Assembly: GCF_965139615.1 (NCBI RefSeq) | Contig: NZ_CBCSIQ010000015.1 | Location: 37,193-101,192, forward strand | Direction: 5' to 3' | Length of the DNA stretch: 64,000 bases | Origin: Kerstersia similis | Lineage (GTDB): Bacteria > Pseudomonadota > Gammaproteobacteria > Burkholderiales > Burkholderiaceae_B | Shown here: in pieces, positions 18,430 through 27,183 of the stretch | How positions within the stretch are numbered: the first letter of the stretch is position 1 | Layout of the letters: each line of letters starts with the position of its first letter | Notes under the pieces: generated by a model | What the model saw: only the letters and a program-made list of their open reading frames with translations | The model's database searches: none | Told to the model about the DNA's origin: nothing | Made by a program: the position numbers and the translations under genes

Positions 18430-18517
18430 AAAAACAGGCCTTGCCCATGGATTGCATCCAACAGCGTGGATGGATATCCCGCTCGTTGGGGGCAGTGCAG
18501 AACGCGGGCCTGTTTTT
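18430..18517. terminator. Bidirectional terminator-like inverted repeat with a long loop
   Basis: AAAAACAGGCC at 18430-18440 and GGCCTGTTTTT at 18507-18517 are perfect 11-base complements separated by 66 bases. Each arm ends in five A or T residues, so transcripts from either converging gene would end in a U run after the stem. The loop has short internal pairings such as CATCCA with TGGATG. The long loop is unusual for an intrinsic terminator. Confidence 0.6.
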
Positions 18518-18519
18518 CT

Positions 18520-19749
18520 TCAGCCGAAGAACCAGTAGCACACGGCGATGGCGGCAATGACGCCTGCCAGATCGGCAATCAGGGAGCAGCCTACGGCATG
18601 GCGGGCGCGCTGGATACCGACCGAGCCGAAATAGACGGCCAGTACGTAGAAGGTGGTTTCCGTGCTGCCTTGCACGGTCGCGGCCAGCAAGCCCTGGAAA
18701 CTGTCCACGCCAAAGTGTTGCATGGTTTCCAGCATCATGGCGCGCGCGGCGCTGCCGGAAAATGGCTTGGTCAAGGCGGTGGGCAAGGCATCGACAAAAC
18801 GCGTATCCATGCCGGCGGCGGCCACTAGGTAGCGGATGCCGTCCAGCAGATAGTCCAGTGCGCCGGAAGCACGCAGCACGCCGATGGCGCACAGCATGGC
18901 GACCAGATAGGGCAGCAGGTTTTTCGCAACCTCGAAGCCTTCCTTGGCGCCATCGACAAAGGCATCGTAAACCGGCACTTTGCGCCAGGCGCCAACCGCG
19001 ACGAAGGCGACGATTACACCGAACAGGGTCAGGTTCCCGGCCAGCGAGGATAATGCGGCCAGGGCCGTGGCCGAAAGCGTCATGGAGAAGGCCATGATGC
19101 CACCCAGGATCAGGCCGATCACGGCAAACCAGAGCAGCACGACAGGGTCGTGTAGCCGCAGCCGCTGCATCCAGGCGACGGCAAGCAGGGCCGTCAGTGT
19201 GGATGCGCTGGTGGCAAGCAGAATGGGCAGGAAGATCAGGGTAGGGTCGGGCGCGCCTTGCTGGGCCCGGAACATGAAGAGAGTGACCGGCAGCAGCGTC
19301 AGCGACGATGCATTGAGTGTCAGGAACAGTATCTGGGCGTTGGTCGCGGTATCCGGACGGGGGTTCAGCGTTTGCAGCTCGCGCATGGCTTTCAGGCCGA
19401 TGGGGGTGGCGGCGTTGTCCAGACCCAGGCCATTGGCGGCGAAGTTCATGGTGATGAGGCCGATGGCCGGGTGGCCGCGCGGCACTTCAGGCATCAGGCG
19501 GGCGAACAGCGGCCCCAATAGCACGGCCAGCTTTTCGATCAGGCCGGCGCGTTCCGCGATGCGCAGGAACCCCATCCAGAGCGTCAGCGTGCCGAACAGC
19601 ACGATCATGATGCTGACCGAGGTTTCCGCCATGGAAAAGAGGCTTTTGACCAGGCTGGAAAAGACTTCGGCGTCGCCATAGGCCAGCCAGCGTATGCCCG
19701 CAGCCAGGGCGGCGATGAGGAAGAAGGCTAACCAGAGCGTGTTCAGCAT
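18520..19749 (-). CDS. Nucleoside-recognition domain membrane protein (SpmA/SpmB fusion type)
   Basis: A 409-residue polytopic membrane protein with about ten hydrophobic segments. The N-terminal half resembles SpmA (MIVLFGTLTLWMGFLRIAE, then FAANGLGLDNAATPIGLKAM). The C-terminal half resembles SpmB (PYLVAMLCAIGVLRASGALD, then TKPFSGSAARAMM and GSTETTFYVLAVYFGSVGI). Such single-chain fusions occur in non-spore-forming Gram-negatives and are often labelled nucleoside recognition or spore maturation proteins. Transported substrate is unknown. It ends at the bidirectional terminator shared with rsmA. Confidence 0.8.
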   Translation of the reverse strand: MLNTLWLAFFLIAALAAGIRWLAYGDAEVFSSLVKSLFSMAETSVSIMIVLFGTLTLWMGFLRIAERAGLIEKLAVLLGPLFARLMPEVPRGHPAIGLITMNFAANGLGLDNAATPIGLKAMRELQTLNPRPDTATNAQILFLTLNASSLTLLPVTLFMFRAQQGAPDPTLIFLPILLATSASTLTALLAVAWMQRLRLHDPVVLLWFAVIGLILGGIMAFSMTLSATALAALSSLAGNLTLFGVIVAFVAVGAWRKVPVYDAFVDGAKEGFEVAKNLLPYLVAMLCAIGVLRASGALDYLLDGIRYLVAAAGMDTRFVDALPTALTKPFSGSAARAMMLETMQHFGVDSFQGLLAATVQGSTETTFYVLAVYFGSVGIQRARHAVGCSLIADLAGVIAAIAVCYWFFG

Positions 19750-19806
19750 GGCGGCAGGAAAAGGGTGGGCGATGGCCGTGGCTATGGGATCGGGGGGCGG
19801 GAATCC

Positions 19807-20736
19807 CTACAGCACCGGAATATCACCAGGATGGTGGGAGCGCAAGGCGGCGCGTGCCGGTTCATAATCGGGAATGATGCGGCTGACTTCATGCCAGAAG
19901 TCGGGGCCATGATTCATTTCCCTCAGGTGCGCCAGTTCATGCGCAATGACATAGTCGATGATGGCCGGCGCGAAGTGCACCAGACGCCAGTTCAGCATGA
20001 TACGGCCATCACTGGTGCAGGAGCCCCAGCGCGTACGCGCAGCTGATAGCCGCAGACTGCGTACGCGCAGGCCATGCGCGGCAGCCAAGGCCTGCAGGCG
20101 TTGCTGGAACAGGGCAGCCGCCTGGCGTTGCAGCCAGGCTTCGGTGATTTCGCGGATGCGCGAGCTTTCGGCATCCATGGGCAAACTGAGATGCAGCACA
20201 TCACCCGCTGAGGGCTGTTCAGGGTCACCCTGATAGCTTTGCTGGCCTTGTTGCCCTGCGGCCGGGGCGGCACCCAGGGCAATACGTACACTGATGCCCA
20301 GAAACGGGAATTCGCCACCGTGCTGCCAACGGGTATGAGCCATGGAGAGCTGTGTGCGCCGTTGTTGCCAGGCTTCGAGCTTGGTGACGATCCAGCGGGT
20401 TTTCTGTCGTACGGCGTCGTCGATCTGCGCCTGGCTCGCCCAGGAGGGCGCCGTGACACGCAGGCCATCATCACTGATGAGGAAACCGATGGTGCGCCGG
20501 CGCGAACGCATCAACGTGTAGCCCAGACGCTGGGAACCCGAGAGCGTTTCACGCCATTGGGCGCCTGGCGGCAGCTGCACGGGCCGATCCATGATCAGGC
20601 GGCCGGCTTGCTGTTGCAGGAAACCGGCGCTGGCGTCCGGTGTGCTGTGCGGCAGGTCGGCAGGCGCGTTACCGTGAGCCGTGATGGACTGGGTCGGCGC
20701 AAACAAATCGCCTTGAAGCGGGGAAGAACGAGGCAT
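19807..20736 (-). CDS. YgjP-like M48 (DUF45) zinc metallopeptidase-fold protein
   Basis: A 309-residue protein. An N-terminal extension of about 60 residues (Pro/Ala/Gln-rich, probably disordered) leads into the DUF45 domain with RRTIGFLISDDGLRV, then ARTRWGSCTSDGRIMLNWRL, then the zinc motif VIAHELAHLREMNHGPDFW. E. coli YgjP of this family has been reported as a UTP pyrophosphatase rather than a protease; whether that holds here is unknown. It lies 15 bases downstream of plsC on the same strand and so probably ends the glyQ-glyS-gmhB-plsC operon. Confidence 0.85.
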   Translation of the reverse strand: MPRSSPLQGDLFAPTQSITAHGNAPADLPHSTPDASAGFLQQQAGRLIMDRPVQLPPGAQWRETLSGSQRLGYTLMRSRRRTIGFLISDDGLRVTAPSWASQAQIDDAVRQKTRWIVTKLEAWQQRRTQLSMAHTRWQHGGEFPFLGISVRIALGAAPAAGQQGQQSYQGDPEQPSAGDVLHLSLPMDAESSRIREITEAWLQRQAAALFQQRLQALAAAHGLRVRSLRLSAARTRWGSCTSDGRIMLNWRLVHFAPAIIDYVIAHELAHLREMNHGPDFWHEVSRIIPDYEPARAALRSHHPGDIPVL

Positions 20737-20751
20737 GGCCTGGAGTGTATG

Positions 20752-21492
20752 TCACGCGGCCTGGTTTGAGCCAGGGTAGTGCTGCGGGCTGATGCGGCGC
20801 ATTTCTGCTTCGATCCAGGCTTCTACACGGGCGTTCAGTTCGGTACTGCTCAGCCCGGCAGAGTCGATGGCGGGGCCGATGGAGACGGTGATCAACCCGG
20901 GATACTTGAGAAAGGAGTTGCGCGGCCAGCAGTCGCCGGCATTCAGGGCGATGGGGATGACGGGTACCCCGGCTTCCGCCGCCAGGCGGGCGCCGCCCAT
21001 TTTATAGCGGCGATGCTGGCCGGGAGGCACGCGGGTACCTTCCGGGAACAGCAAAGGCCAGCGGCCTTCCGCCAGCCGTTGTTGGCCGACGCTCAGTACC
21101 TGGCTGAAGGCATCATGGCCTTGCTTGCGGTCGATGGGAATCATACGCAGCAATGCCAGGCCCCAGCCGAAGAAGGGCACGTAGTGCAGTTCTTTTTTAT
21201 AGACGTAGCAGACCTGGCGCGGCATCTTGGCCGGAAAAAACAGCGTTTCCCAGGCGGATTGATGCTTGGACAGCAGGACGGCAGGGCCATCAGGCAGATT
21301 TTCCTGCCCTTTGATTTGCCAGCGGATGCCGCAGATGGTGCGAGCGCCCCACAAGGCCAGCTGCGCCCAGCCGACGGTCAGTTTGTAGCGCGGGCCCCTG
21401 GGCAGTGGCGCCCAGAGCAGGCAGGCCAGTGCATAGGGAATGACGGTGACAGTCAGGAAGACTGCATAGATCAAGGAGCGTAGCCAGATCAT
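20752..21492 (-). CDS. plsC: 1-acyl-sn-glycerol-3-phosphate acyltransferase
   Basis: A 246-residue membrane acyltransferase making phosphatidic acid from lysophosphatidic acid. One N-terminal membrane helix (SLIYAVFLTVTVIPYALACL) precedes the catalytic KHQSAWETLF, which is the NHX4D-type motif with Lys in place of Asn. The FPEGTRVPPGQ substrate motif and VPVIPIALNAG follow. ATG 21492 overlaps the gmhB stop by four bases (ATGA); the upstream open frame lies within gmhB and is not used. The order glyQ-glyS-gmhB-plsC is common in Burkholderiales. Confidence 0.93.
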   Translation of the reverse strand: MIWLRSLIYAVFLTVTVIPYALACLLWAPLPRGPRYKLTVGWAQLALWGARTICGIRWQIKGQENLPDGPAVLLSKHQSAWETLFFPAKMPRQVCYVYKKELHYVPFFGWGLALLRMIPIDRKQGHDAFSQVLSVGQQRLAEGRWPLLFPEGTRVPPGQHRRYKMGGARLAAEAGVPVIPIALNAGDCWPRNSFLKYPGLITVSIGPAIDSAGLSSTELNARVEAWIEAEMRRISPQHYPGSNQAA

Positions 21493-22037
21493 GGGGTATC
21501 GTGTTCGGCAAGCAGCGTATCGACCACTGCGGTGAGATTGTCGGCAATCCGGGTGCCTGGCGGCAGTTGGCTGCTGGCGGCCGTGGCCTGCCCGTTGCCG
21601 GTGCGTACCAGCCAGGGTTGCGCGCCTGCTGCCGCAGCAGCTTGAAGGTCGCGCAAGGAATCGCCGACAACCGGTACGCCTGTCAGGGGCGTATCGAAGC
21701 GGCGGCTGATATCCGTCAACATGCCAGGCTCCGGCTTGCGGCAGGCGCAAGACTCTTCCGGGCCGTGCGGACAGATGAAAATGGCGTCCACGGCGCCGCC
21801 CAGACCTGCCAGCGCACGCCGCATTTTGGCATGCATGGCATTGAGGGTTTCCATGTCGAACAGGCCGCGAGCCAGTCCGGACTGGTTGGTCGCAATGGCG
21901 ATGCGCCAGCCGGATTGTGACAGGCGGGCCATGGCTTCCAGGCTGCCAGGCAGCGGCAGCCATTCGTCAGGTGATTTGACGAAGGCTTTGCTGTCCTGGT
22001 TGATGACGCCGTCGCGGTCGAGGATGATCAGTTTCAC
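21489..22037 (-). CDS. gmhB: D-glycero-beta-D-manno-heptose-1,7-bisphosphate 7-phosphatase
   Basis: A 182-residue HAD phosphatase in ADP-heptose synthesis for the LPS inner core. It has the nucleophile motif LDRDGVIN, TNQSGLARGLF, the zinc-binding cysteine/histidine cluster CPHGPEESCACRKPEPGM, and GDSLRDLQAA. The start codon is GTG at 22037, overlapping the glyS stop by four bases. The downstream plsC also overlaps by four bases. Confidence 0.94.
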   Translation of the reverse strand: MKLIILDRDGVINQDSKAFVKSPDEWLPLPGSLEAMARLSQSGWRIAIATNQSGLARGLFDMETLNAMHAKMRRALAGLGGAVDAIFICPHGPEESCACRKPEPGMLTDISRRFDTPLTGVPVVGDSLRDLQAAAAAGAQPWLVRTGNGQATAASSQLPPGTRIADNLTAVVDTLLAEHDTP

Positions 22038-24178
22038 TGGGCCAGTCGGGAAAGGTCAGCCACCTGGTTCATCAAGCCGTGCAAGCGTGCCAGCAGCGCC
22101 AGCCGGTTGGCGCGCACTGCCGGGTCTTCGGCCATGACCATGATGTCATTGAAGAAGGCATCGACGGCGGATCGGGCTTGCGCCAGGGTGCTCAGGGCTG
22201 CCCCGAAGTCACCGGCGGCGAACTGGCTGGCAACGGGGCCGGAGAGCGTGTCCAGCGTGCTGGCCAGGGCTTGTTCGGCGGGTTCCGTCAGCAAGGCGGG
22301 ATTCAGCGGGGTATCCGTACGTTCTGCTTTTTTCAGCAGGTTGCCGATCCGTTTGTTGGCGGCTGCCAGGCTGGCCGCTTCCGGCAGCTGGGTGAATTGG
22401 GCCACAGCCGCGACGCGCGCGCCTACCTGATGCAGGGGCGGGTGCGTGGCCAGGACGGCGTCCACCACGCTGCGGTCATGTTCCTGGGTCAGCTGATTGC
22501 GCAGGCGTTCGTAAACGAAGGTTTCGATCTCAGGCAACACGCTGGCGGGAATGCGCTCGGCGGGGAAGCTGTCCAGGCTTTGGCGCAGCAGTTTGCCCAG
22601 CGTCAGTGCGCTGTTTTCGCGCACGGACAGCCAGCCGCCGGCAGTCAGTTGCTCAAATGCGCTGATCAGGCCTTGTGCGGCGCGGCGCAGGCCGAAGGGG
22701 TCGCGTTCGCCCGTGGGTGCCAGGCCGATACCCCAGATACCGACCAGGGTTTCGACACGGTCGGCAATGAAAAGGATGGCAGCGGTGATGCTTTCGTCCG
22801 TGACGGCCTGTTCCAGGCGGATGCGGTACTGTTCGCGCAGGGCCTGGGCCACGCTGGCGGGCTCGCCGTCGCCTTCGGCATAGTAGGCACCCATGACACC
22901 TTGCAGCTCGGGGAACTCGCCCACCATATTGGTGGTGAGGTCAGCCTTGGCCAGCAGCGCGGCGCGATCTGCATCAGAGACCGGCGCGCCCAGCGTTTCG
23001 GCCAGCCAGCGCGAGAGCGTCCGTACGCGTTCGACGCGTTCGAGCTGGGTGCCCAGTTTATTGTGATAAACGATGCTCTCCAGCTGGGGTACCCGGGCGG
23101 CCAGCGGAGTCTTGCGGTCGGTTTCGAAGAAGAATTCGGCGTCAGCCAGGCGCGGGCGGACGACGCGTTGATTGCCTTCGATGATATGGCGAGGGTCTGC
23201 CGTCAGCGTATTGCTGACAATCAGGAAACGGTGCGTCAGCTTGCCGCTTTCCGGATGGAACAGCGGGAAGTATTTCTGGTTCAGGCGCATCGTGAGAATC
23301 AGGCATTCCTGCGGCACGGCCAGGAAGCGCTCCTCGAATTCGCCGACATAGACCACCGGGTATTCGACCAGCGCCGTGACTTCGTCCAGCAGGGCCGCCA
23401 CTTCGGGGTCTTCGTCGCCCAGCGAGGCGTTCAGGCGTTCGGCCTGATCACGCAGCTGGCCGTCGATCAGTGCGCGGCGCTCATCGAAGGACACCAGCAC
23501 TTTGCCATTTTCCGCCATCAGCGCAACATAATCGCCAGCGGCGGGCAGATCGAAGGGCTCGGGCGCCAGGAAGCGATGGCCGTGCAGCTGGCGGCCAGCT
23601 TGCAGGCCCAGCGCCTGCACCGGCACGATGTCGCTGCCGTGCAGCGCTACCAGGCCATGGGCCGGGCGGACGAACTTGACGGAAGTGACCCCATCGGCCA
23701 ACTGGTAGCGCATGACTTTGGGGATGGGCAGATGCGTAATCGCGGCATCCAGCGCCTGTTGCAGGCCATGGGCGAGCGTGGCGCCGGCAGCCTTGCCGTT
23801 GGCGACCAGATAGTCTTGTTTGCCGTCGGATTCGCGCGCCAGAGCCAGGACATCCAGGTGTTCCAGGCCCTTGGCTGCCAGTTTTTTCTGCAGGGCAGGG
23901 GTGGCCGCGCCATTGGCGTCCAGGCCGATTTTCACCGGCATGAGCTTTTCGGAGAACTCGCGGTCGGGTGCCTGCGCCAGCACTGCGGGCAGGAATGCGC
24001 CCAGGCGGCGCGGTGTCGCATAGGGCGTGGCGGCAGTATCGCCCACCACGAGCCCGGCCTGGCGCAGTTCGGCTTCGAGGCGCTCGGCAAAGGCAATGCC
24101 CAGTCGGCGCAAGGCCTTGGGCGGCAGTTCTTCGGTGAAGAGTTCGACCAGCAGCGGTGCGGTAGTTACTTGGCTCAT
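22034..24178 (-). CDS. glyS: Glycyl-tRNA synthetase beta subunit
   Basis: A 714-residue subunit of the bacterial alpha2beta2-type glycyl-tRNA synthetase; it carries tRNA recognition and editing-related domains. Typical segments are LLVELFTEELPPKALR at the N-terminus, the central FEERFLAVPQECLILTMRLNQKYFPLF, HNKLGTQLERVERV and the HD-like LTTNMVGEFPELQGVMGAYYA. It overlaps glyQ by four bases upstream and gmhB by four bases downstream, which implies tight translational coupling. Confidence 0.96.
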   Translation of the reverse strand: MSQVTTAPLLVELFTEELPPKALRRLGIAFAERLEAELRQAGLVVGDTAATPYATPRRLGAFLPAVLAQAPDREFSEKLMPVKIGLDANGAATPALQKKLAAKGLEHLDVLALARESDGKQDYLVANGKAAGATLAHGLQQALDAAITHLPIPKVMRYQLADGVTSVKFVRPAHGLVALHGSDIVPVQALGLQAGRQLHGHRFLAPEPFDLPAAGDYVALMAENGKVLVSFDERRALIDGQLRDQAERLNASLGDEDPEVAALLDEVTALVEYPVVYVGEFEERFLAVPQECLILTMRLNQKYFPLFHPESGKLTHRFLIVSNTLTADPRHIIEGNQRVVRPRLADAEFFFETDRKTPLAARVPQLESIVYHNKLGTQLERVERVRTLSRWLAETLGAPVSDADRAALLAKADLTTNMVGEFPELQGVMGAYYAEGDGEPASVAQALREQYRIRLEQAVTDESITAAILFIADRVETLVGIWGIGLAPTGERDPFGLRRAAQGLISAFEQLTAGGWLSVRENSALTLGKLLRQSLDSFPAERIPASVLPEIETFVYERLRNQLTQEHDRSVVDAVLATHPPLHQVGARVAAVAQFTQLPEAASLAAANKRIGNLLKKAERTDTPLNPALLTEPAEQALASTLDTLSGPVASQFAAGDFGAALSTLAQARSAVDAFFNDIMVMAEDPAVRANRLALLARLHGLMNQVADLSRLAQ

Positions 24179-25080
24179 GCCTGCACCTCCTTGTTGGCCA
24201 GCATCGGGAAGCCAAGCTTTTCGCGGGATTCGTAATAAGCCTGGGCCACGCTGCGCGACAGGTTGCGGATGCGGCCGATATAGGCGGCGCGTTCGGTCAC
24301 GCTGATGGCGCCACGGGCATCGAGCAGGTTGAAAGTGTGGGCCGCCTTCAGCACGTTTTCGTAGGCGGGCAGCGCCAGGGGCACGGCGATCATGCGCTTG
24401 GCCTCGTTTTCGTAATCATTGAAATGAGCGAACAGCATATCGGTGCTGGCATGCTCGAAGTTGTAGGTGGATTGTTCCACTTCATTCTGGTGAAAAACGT
24501 CGCGGTAGAGCACGCGGCCACCGCCGGCGCCGCCTTCGGTCCAGACCAGGTCATAGACGCTTTCCACGCCTTGCAGGTACATGGCCAGGCGCTCCAGGCC
24601 GTAGGTGATCTCACCGGTGGCGGGCGTGCAGTCAATACCGCCGACTTGCTGGAAATAGGTGAACTGGGTGACTTCCATGCCATTGAGCCAGACTTCCCAG
24701 CCCAGGCCCCAGGCGCCCAGCGTGGGGTTTTCCCAGTCGTCTTCGACAAAACGGATGTCGTGCACGGTTGGGTCGATACCCAGCGTTTTCAGTGAGCCGA
24801 TATACAGATCGAGAATATCGGGAGGCGCGGGCTTGAGCACGACCTGGTACTGGTAATAGTGCTGCAGGCGGTTGGGATTTTCGCCGTAACGGCCATCCTT
24901 GGGACGGCGCGAGGGCTGCACATAGGCGGCGCGCCAGGGCTCGGGGCCGATGGCGCGCAGGAAAGTCGCGGTGTGCGAGGTGCCTGCGCCGACTTCCATG
25001 TCGTACGGCTGCAGCAGCGCGCAGCCTTGTTTGTCCCAGTATTCCTGGAGCCTGAGGATGATTTGCTGGAAAGTGAGCAT
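24175..25080 (-). CDS. glyQ: Glycyl-tRNA synthetase alpha subunit
   Basis: A 301-residue class II aminoacyl-tRNA synthetase catalytic subunit. The start at 25080 gives the conserved N-terminus MLTFQQIILRLQEYWDKQGC. The family core includes QPYDMEVGAGTSHTATFLRA, AYVQPSRRPKDGRYGENPNR, RFVEDDWENPTLGAWGLGWE and VTQFTYFQQVGG. In-frame codons further upstream do not match the family. It is the first gene of the glyQ-glyS-gmhB-plsC run, 134 bases after folK on the same strand. Confidence 0.96.
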   Translation of the reverse strand: MLTFQQIILRLQEYWDKQGCALLQPYDMEVGAGTSHTATFLRAIGPEPWRAAYVQPSRRPKDGRYGENPNRLQHYYQYQVVLKPAPPDILDLYIGSLKTLGIDPTVHDIRFVEDDWENPTLGAWGLGWEVWLNGMEVTQFTYFQQVGGIDCTPATGEITYGLERLAMYLQGVESVYDLVWTEGGAGGGRVLYRDVFHQNEVEQSTYNFEHASTDMLFAHFNDYENEAKRMIAVPLALPAYENVLKAAHTFNLLDARGAISVTERAAYIGRIRNLSRSVAQAYYESREKLGFPMLANKEVQA

Positions 25081-25214
25081 GAGTAATGAAGGTCGGACAG
25101 AGTCGCCGCCAGCCCCGGTGGCGCGGCGCGTAATTTTTGATTTTAACTGTTGTGGCGAATTGCTGCGGGGTGGAACGGTCACGCACCGGGTTCGCAGAGG
25201 ACTGGATGGCCGGA

Positions 25215-25766
25215 TCAGGTCGTATCGCTGCCTGTATGGGCCGTTCCATCCGGGCTGCCGAGGCGTTCAATGCGCTGATCGCCGCAGGCCGATAGCCATT
25301 GCTGCAGGCTGGCGCGGGAAACGGGCAGGCAACGCCTGCTGTCTTGATCCTGGGCGGCCGGCGGCAAGACATCCAGTAGCGGCATGAGCGCAAAGGCGCG
25401 TTCATGCATGCGGGGGTGGGGCAAGACCAGGCGCGGGGTATCCAGGGTCAGGTCGTCATAGAACAGCATGTCCAGATCCAGCGTGCGGGGCGCGTTGCGG
25501 TAGGGGCGCTCACGGCCGTGCTGCTGTTCCAGTGCCTGCAGCAGATCCAGCAGGGCCAGCGGTTCCAGGCGAGTCTCCAGGCGTGCGGCGGCATTGATGA
25601 AATCCGGGCCGCCGGCATCGACAGGCGCAGTACGGTAAAACGCCGACACTTCCAGCGCCCCGGTGCTGGCGTGGGCAGCCAGTTCCGCGAGAGCCTGGCG
25701 CAAGGTGGCCTGGGCATCGCCCAGGTTGGCGCCCAGGCCAATATAGGCGCAGTGCAGCATGTCCAT
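25215..25766 (-). CDS. folK: 6-hydroxymethyl-7,8-dihydropterin pyrophosphokinase (HPPK)
   Basis: A 183-residue folate-pathway kinase. It has the start motif AYIGLGANLGD, VSAFYRTAPVD, GPDFINAAARLET, and the HPPK signature RNAPRTLDLDMLFYDD followed by LPHPRMHERAFALMPL. The final 35 residues or so are not conserved in the family. Two nearby ATGs (25766 and 25760) are possible starts. The gene follows pcnB by six bases, consistent with an operon. Confidence 0.94.
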   Translation of the reverse strand: MDMLHCAYIGLGANLGDAQATLRQALAELAAHASTGALEVSAFYRTAPVDAGGPDFINAAARLETRLEPLALLDLLQALEQQHGRERPYRNAPRTLDLDMLFYDDLTLDTPRLVLPHPRMHERAFALMPLLDVLPPAAQDQDSRRCLPVSRASLQQWLSACGDQRIERLGSPDGTAHTGSDTT

Positions 25767-25772
25767 ACCGCT

Positions 25773-27176
25773 TTATTCCGCGCTGTCTGGTGCACGGCCG
25801 GGTGAGTTGCCCGGAGCGCCATCGGCAGCGTTGCCGGCCCGTGCACCGCTGGAGCGGCGGCGCCGGCGACGTGGCTTACGGGCTGCCGGCACATCATCGG
25901 TCTCACGCGGCGACTGGGCCAGCCCGTCTATCAACTCGGCACGCAGGCCGTCGTCGGCATTGGCCAGATCCATCCACCATTGGGCATCGACACTGTCGAT
26001 CTCGCCAGCGGCAGCACGCAACTGCAGGAAATCGCAGGCCGCACGAAAGCGCGGCTGCTCCACCAGGCGCCAGACGGCGCGCCCCGGACGGCGCACCATG
26101 CGCGGCTGCATGAACCAGATATCGCGCATGTCGGCGGTGAAACGGCGCTGGATCGCCAGCTTGCCGGTCTGTTCTTCCAGCACGGAGTCCGCTGCCTGCA
26201 CCAGTGCGGGAATACGGTGCTCGCCACGGGCTTCCAGCTCGTTCCAGCGTGAAGCAACCTGTTGCCACAGCAGGGCGGCGAAGAGGAAGCTCGGGCTGAC
26301 CGTTTTGCCGGTACGGACACGCGCGTCCGTGCGCTCCAGCGCCAGGGTGACGAAACGTTTGCCGTTGGGCTGTTCCAGCACCACATCCAGCAAAGGCAGC
26401 AGGCCCTTGTGCAGGCCGGCGCGGCGCAACTGCTGCAGGCAGTCCATGGCATGCCCGCAGGTCAGCAGCTTGAGCATTTCATCGAACAGCCGCGAGGCCG
26501 GGACGTTTTCGATCAGCACAGCCAGGTCGGGAATGGGCGCCTGGGTAGCGTCGTCTATCCGGCCACTGATCTTGGCCGCAAACCGCACGGCGCGCAGCAT
26601 GCGCACGGGGTCTTCGCGGTAGCGCGTAGCAGGGTCGCCGATCATGCGGATGACGCGCTGCTTCAGATCCTCGACGCCATTGTGATAGTCGATGACAGTC
26701 TGATCCAGCGGATCGTAGTACAGCGCATTCATGGTGAAGTCGCGCCGTACGGCATCCTGTTCCTGATTGCCGAACACGTTGTCGCGCAGGATGCGGCCAT
26801 GCTCATCGGTTTCCTGCTCGCCGCTGGAGGGTGCGCGGAAGGTGGAAGTCTCGATGATTTCGCGGCCAAAGACGACATGTACCAGCTGGAAGCGGCGGCC
26901 AATGATGCGGGCGCGGCGGAACAGCGGACGTACCTGTTCGGGCGTGGCGTTGGTGGCCACATCGAAATCCTTGGGCTCAAGCCCGAGGATCAGGTCGCGA
27001 ACCGCGCCGCCCACGATATAGGCCTCATAGCCATGATCGCGCAGCGTTTCGCAGACTTTCACCGCATTGCGCGAAACATGGCGCGGATCTATCCCATGCC
27101 GTTCGACAGGGATACGCGCCGGCCCGGCCGGACGGCGCAGGCGGCTCACGAAGCGTTTGATGGTTTCTGTGATCAT
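25773..27176 (-). CDS. pcnB: Poly(A) polymerase PcnB (polynucleotide adenylyltransferase)
   Basis: A 467-residue class II nucleotidyltransferase. The active-site region is YIVGGAVRDLILGLEPKDFD with catalytic aspartates in DFDVAT. RRFQLVHVVFGREIIETSTF and RRDFTMNALYYD follow, then the RNA-binding helical domain with YREDPVRMLRAVRFAAK. The C-terminus is a basic tail (RKPRRRRRRSS) followed by an Ala/Gly/Pro-rich end, common in betaproteobacterial PcnB. It polyadenylates RNA 3' ends, promoting decay. Start ATG 27176 gives MITETIKRF; open frame further upstream belongs to the HAD gene region. Confidence 0.93.
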   Translation of the reverse strand: MITETIKRFVSRLRRPAGPARIPVERHGIDPRHVSRNAVKVCETLRDHGYEAYIVGGAVRDLILGLEPKDFDVATNATPEQVRPLFRRARIIGRRFQLVHVVFGREIIETSTFRAPSSGEQETDEHGRILRDNVFGNQEQDAVRRDFTMNALYYDPLDQTVIDYHNGVEDLKQRVIRMIGDPATRYREDPVRMLRAVRFAAKISGRIDDATQAPIPDLAVLIENVPASRLFDEMLKLLTCGHAMDCLQQLRRAGLHKGLLPLLDVVLEQPNGKRFVTLALERTDARVRTGKTVSPSFLFAALLWQQVASRWNELEARGEHRIPALVQAADSVLEEQTGKLAIQRRFTADMRDIWFMQPRMVRRPGRAVWRLVEQPRFRAACDFLQLRAAAGEIDSVDAQWWMDLANADDGLRAELIDGLAQSPRETDDVPAARKPRRRRRRSSGARAGNAADGAPGNSPGRAPDSAE

Positions 27177-27183
27177 TCGGATG

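Noticed and set aside
18520..19749. Spore-maturation-like protein as evidence for sporulation
   Set aside because: SpmA/SpmB-like nucleoside-recognition proteins occur widely in non-sporulating Gram-negatives; nothing else here suggests sporulation.
22079..24235. A 718-codon open frame antisense to glyS
   Set aside because: The sense strand encodes a full glyS with family motifs and coupled overlaps; the antisense product is Gln/Gly/Ala-rich shadow sequence.
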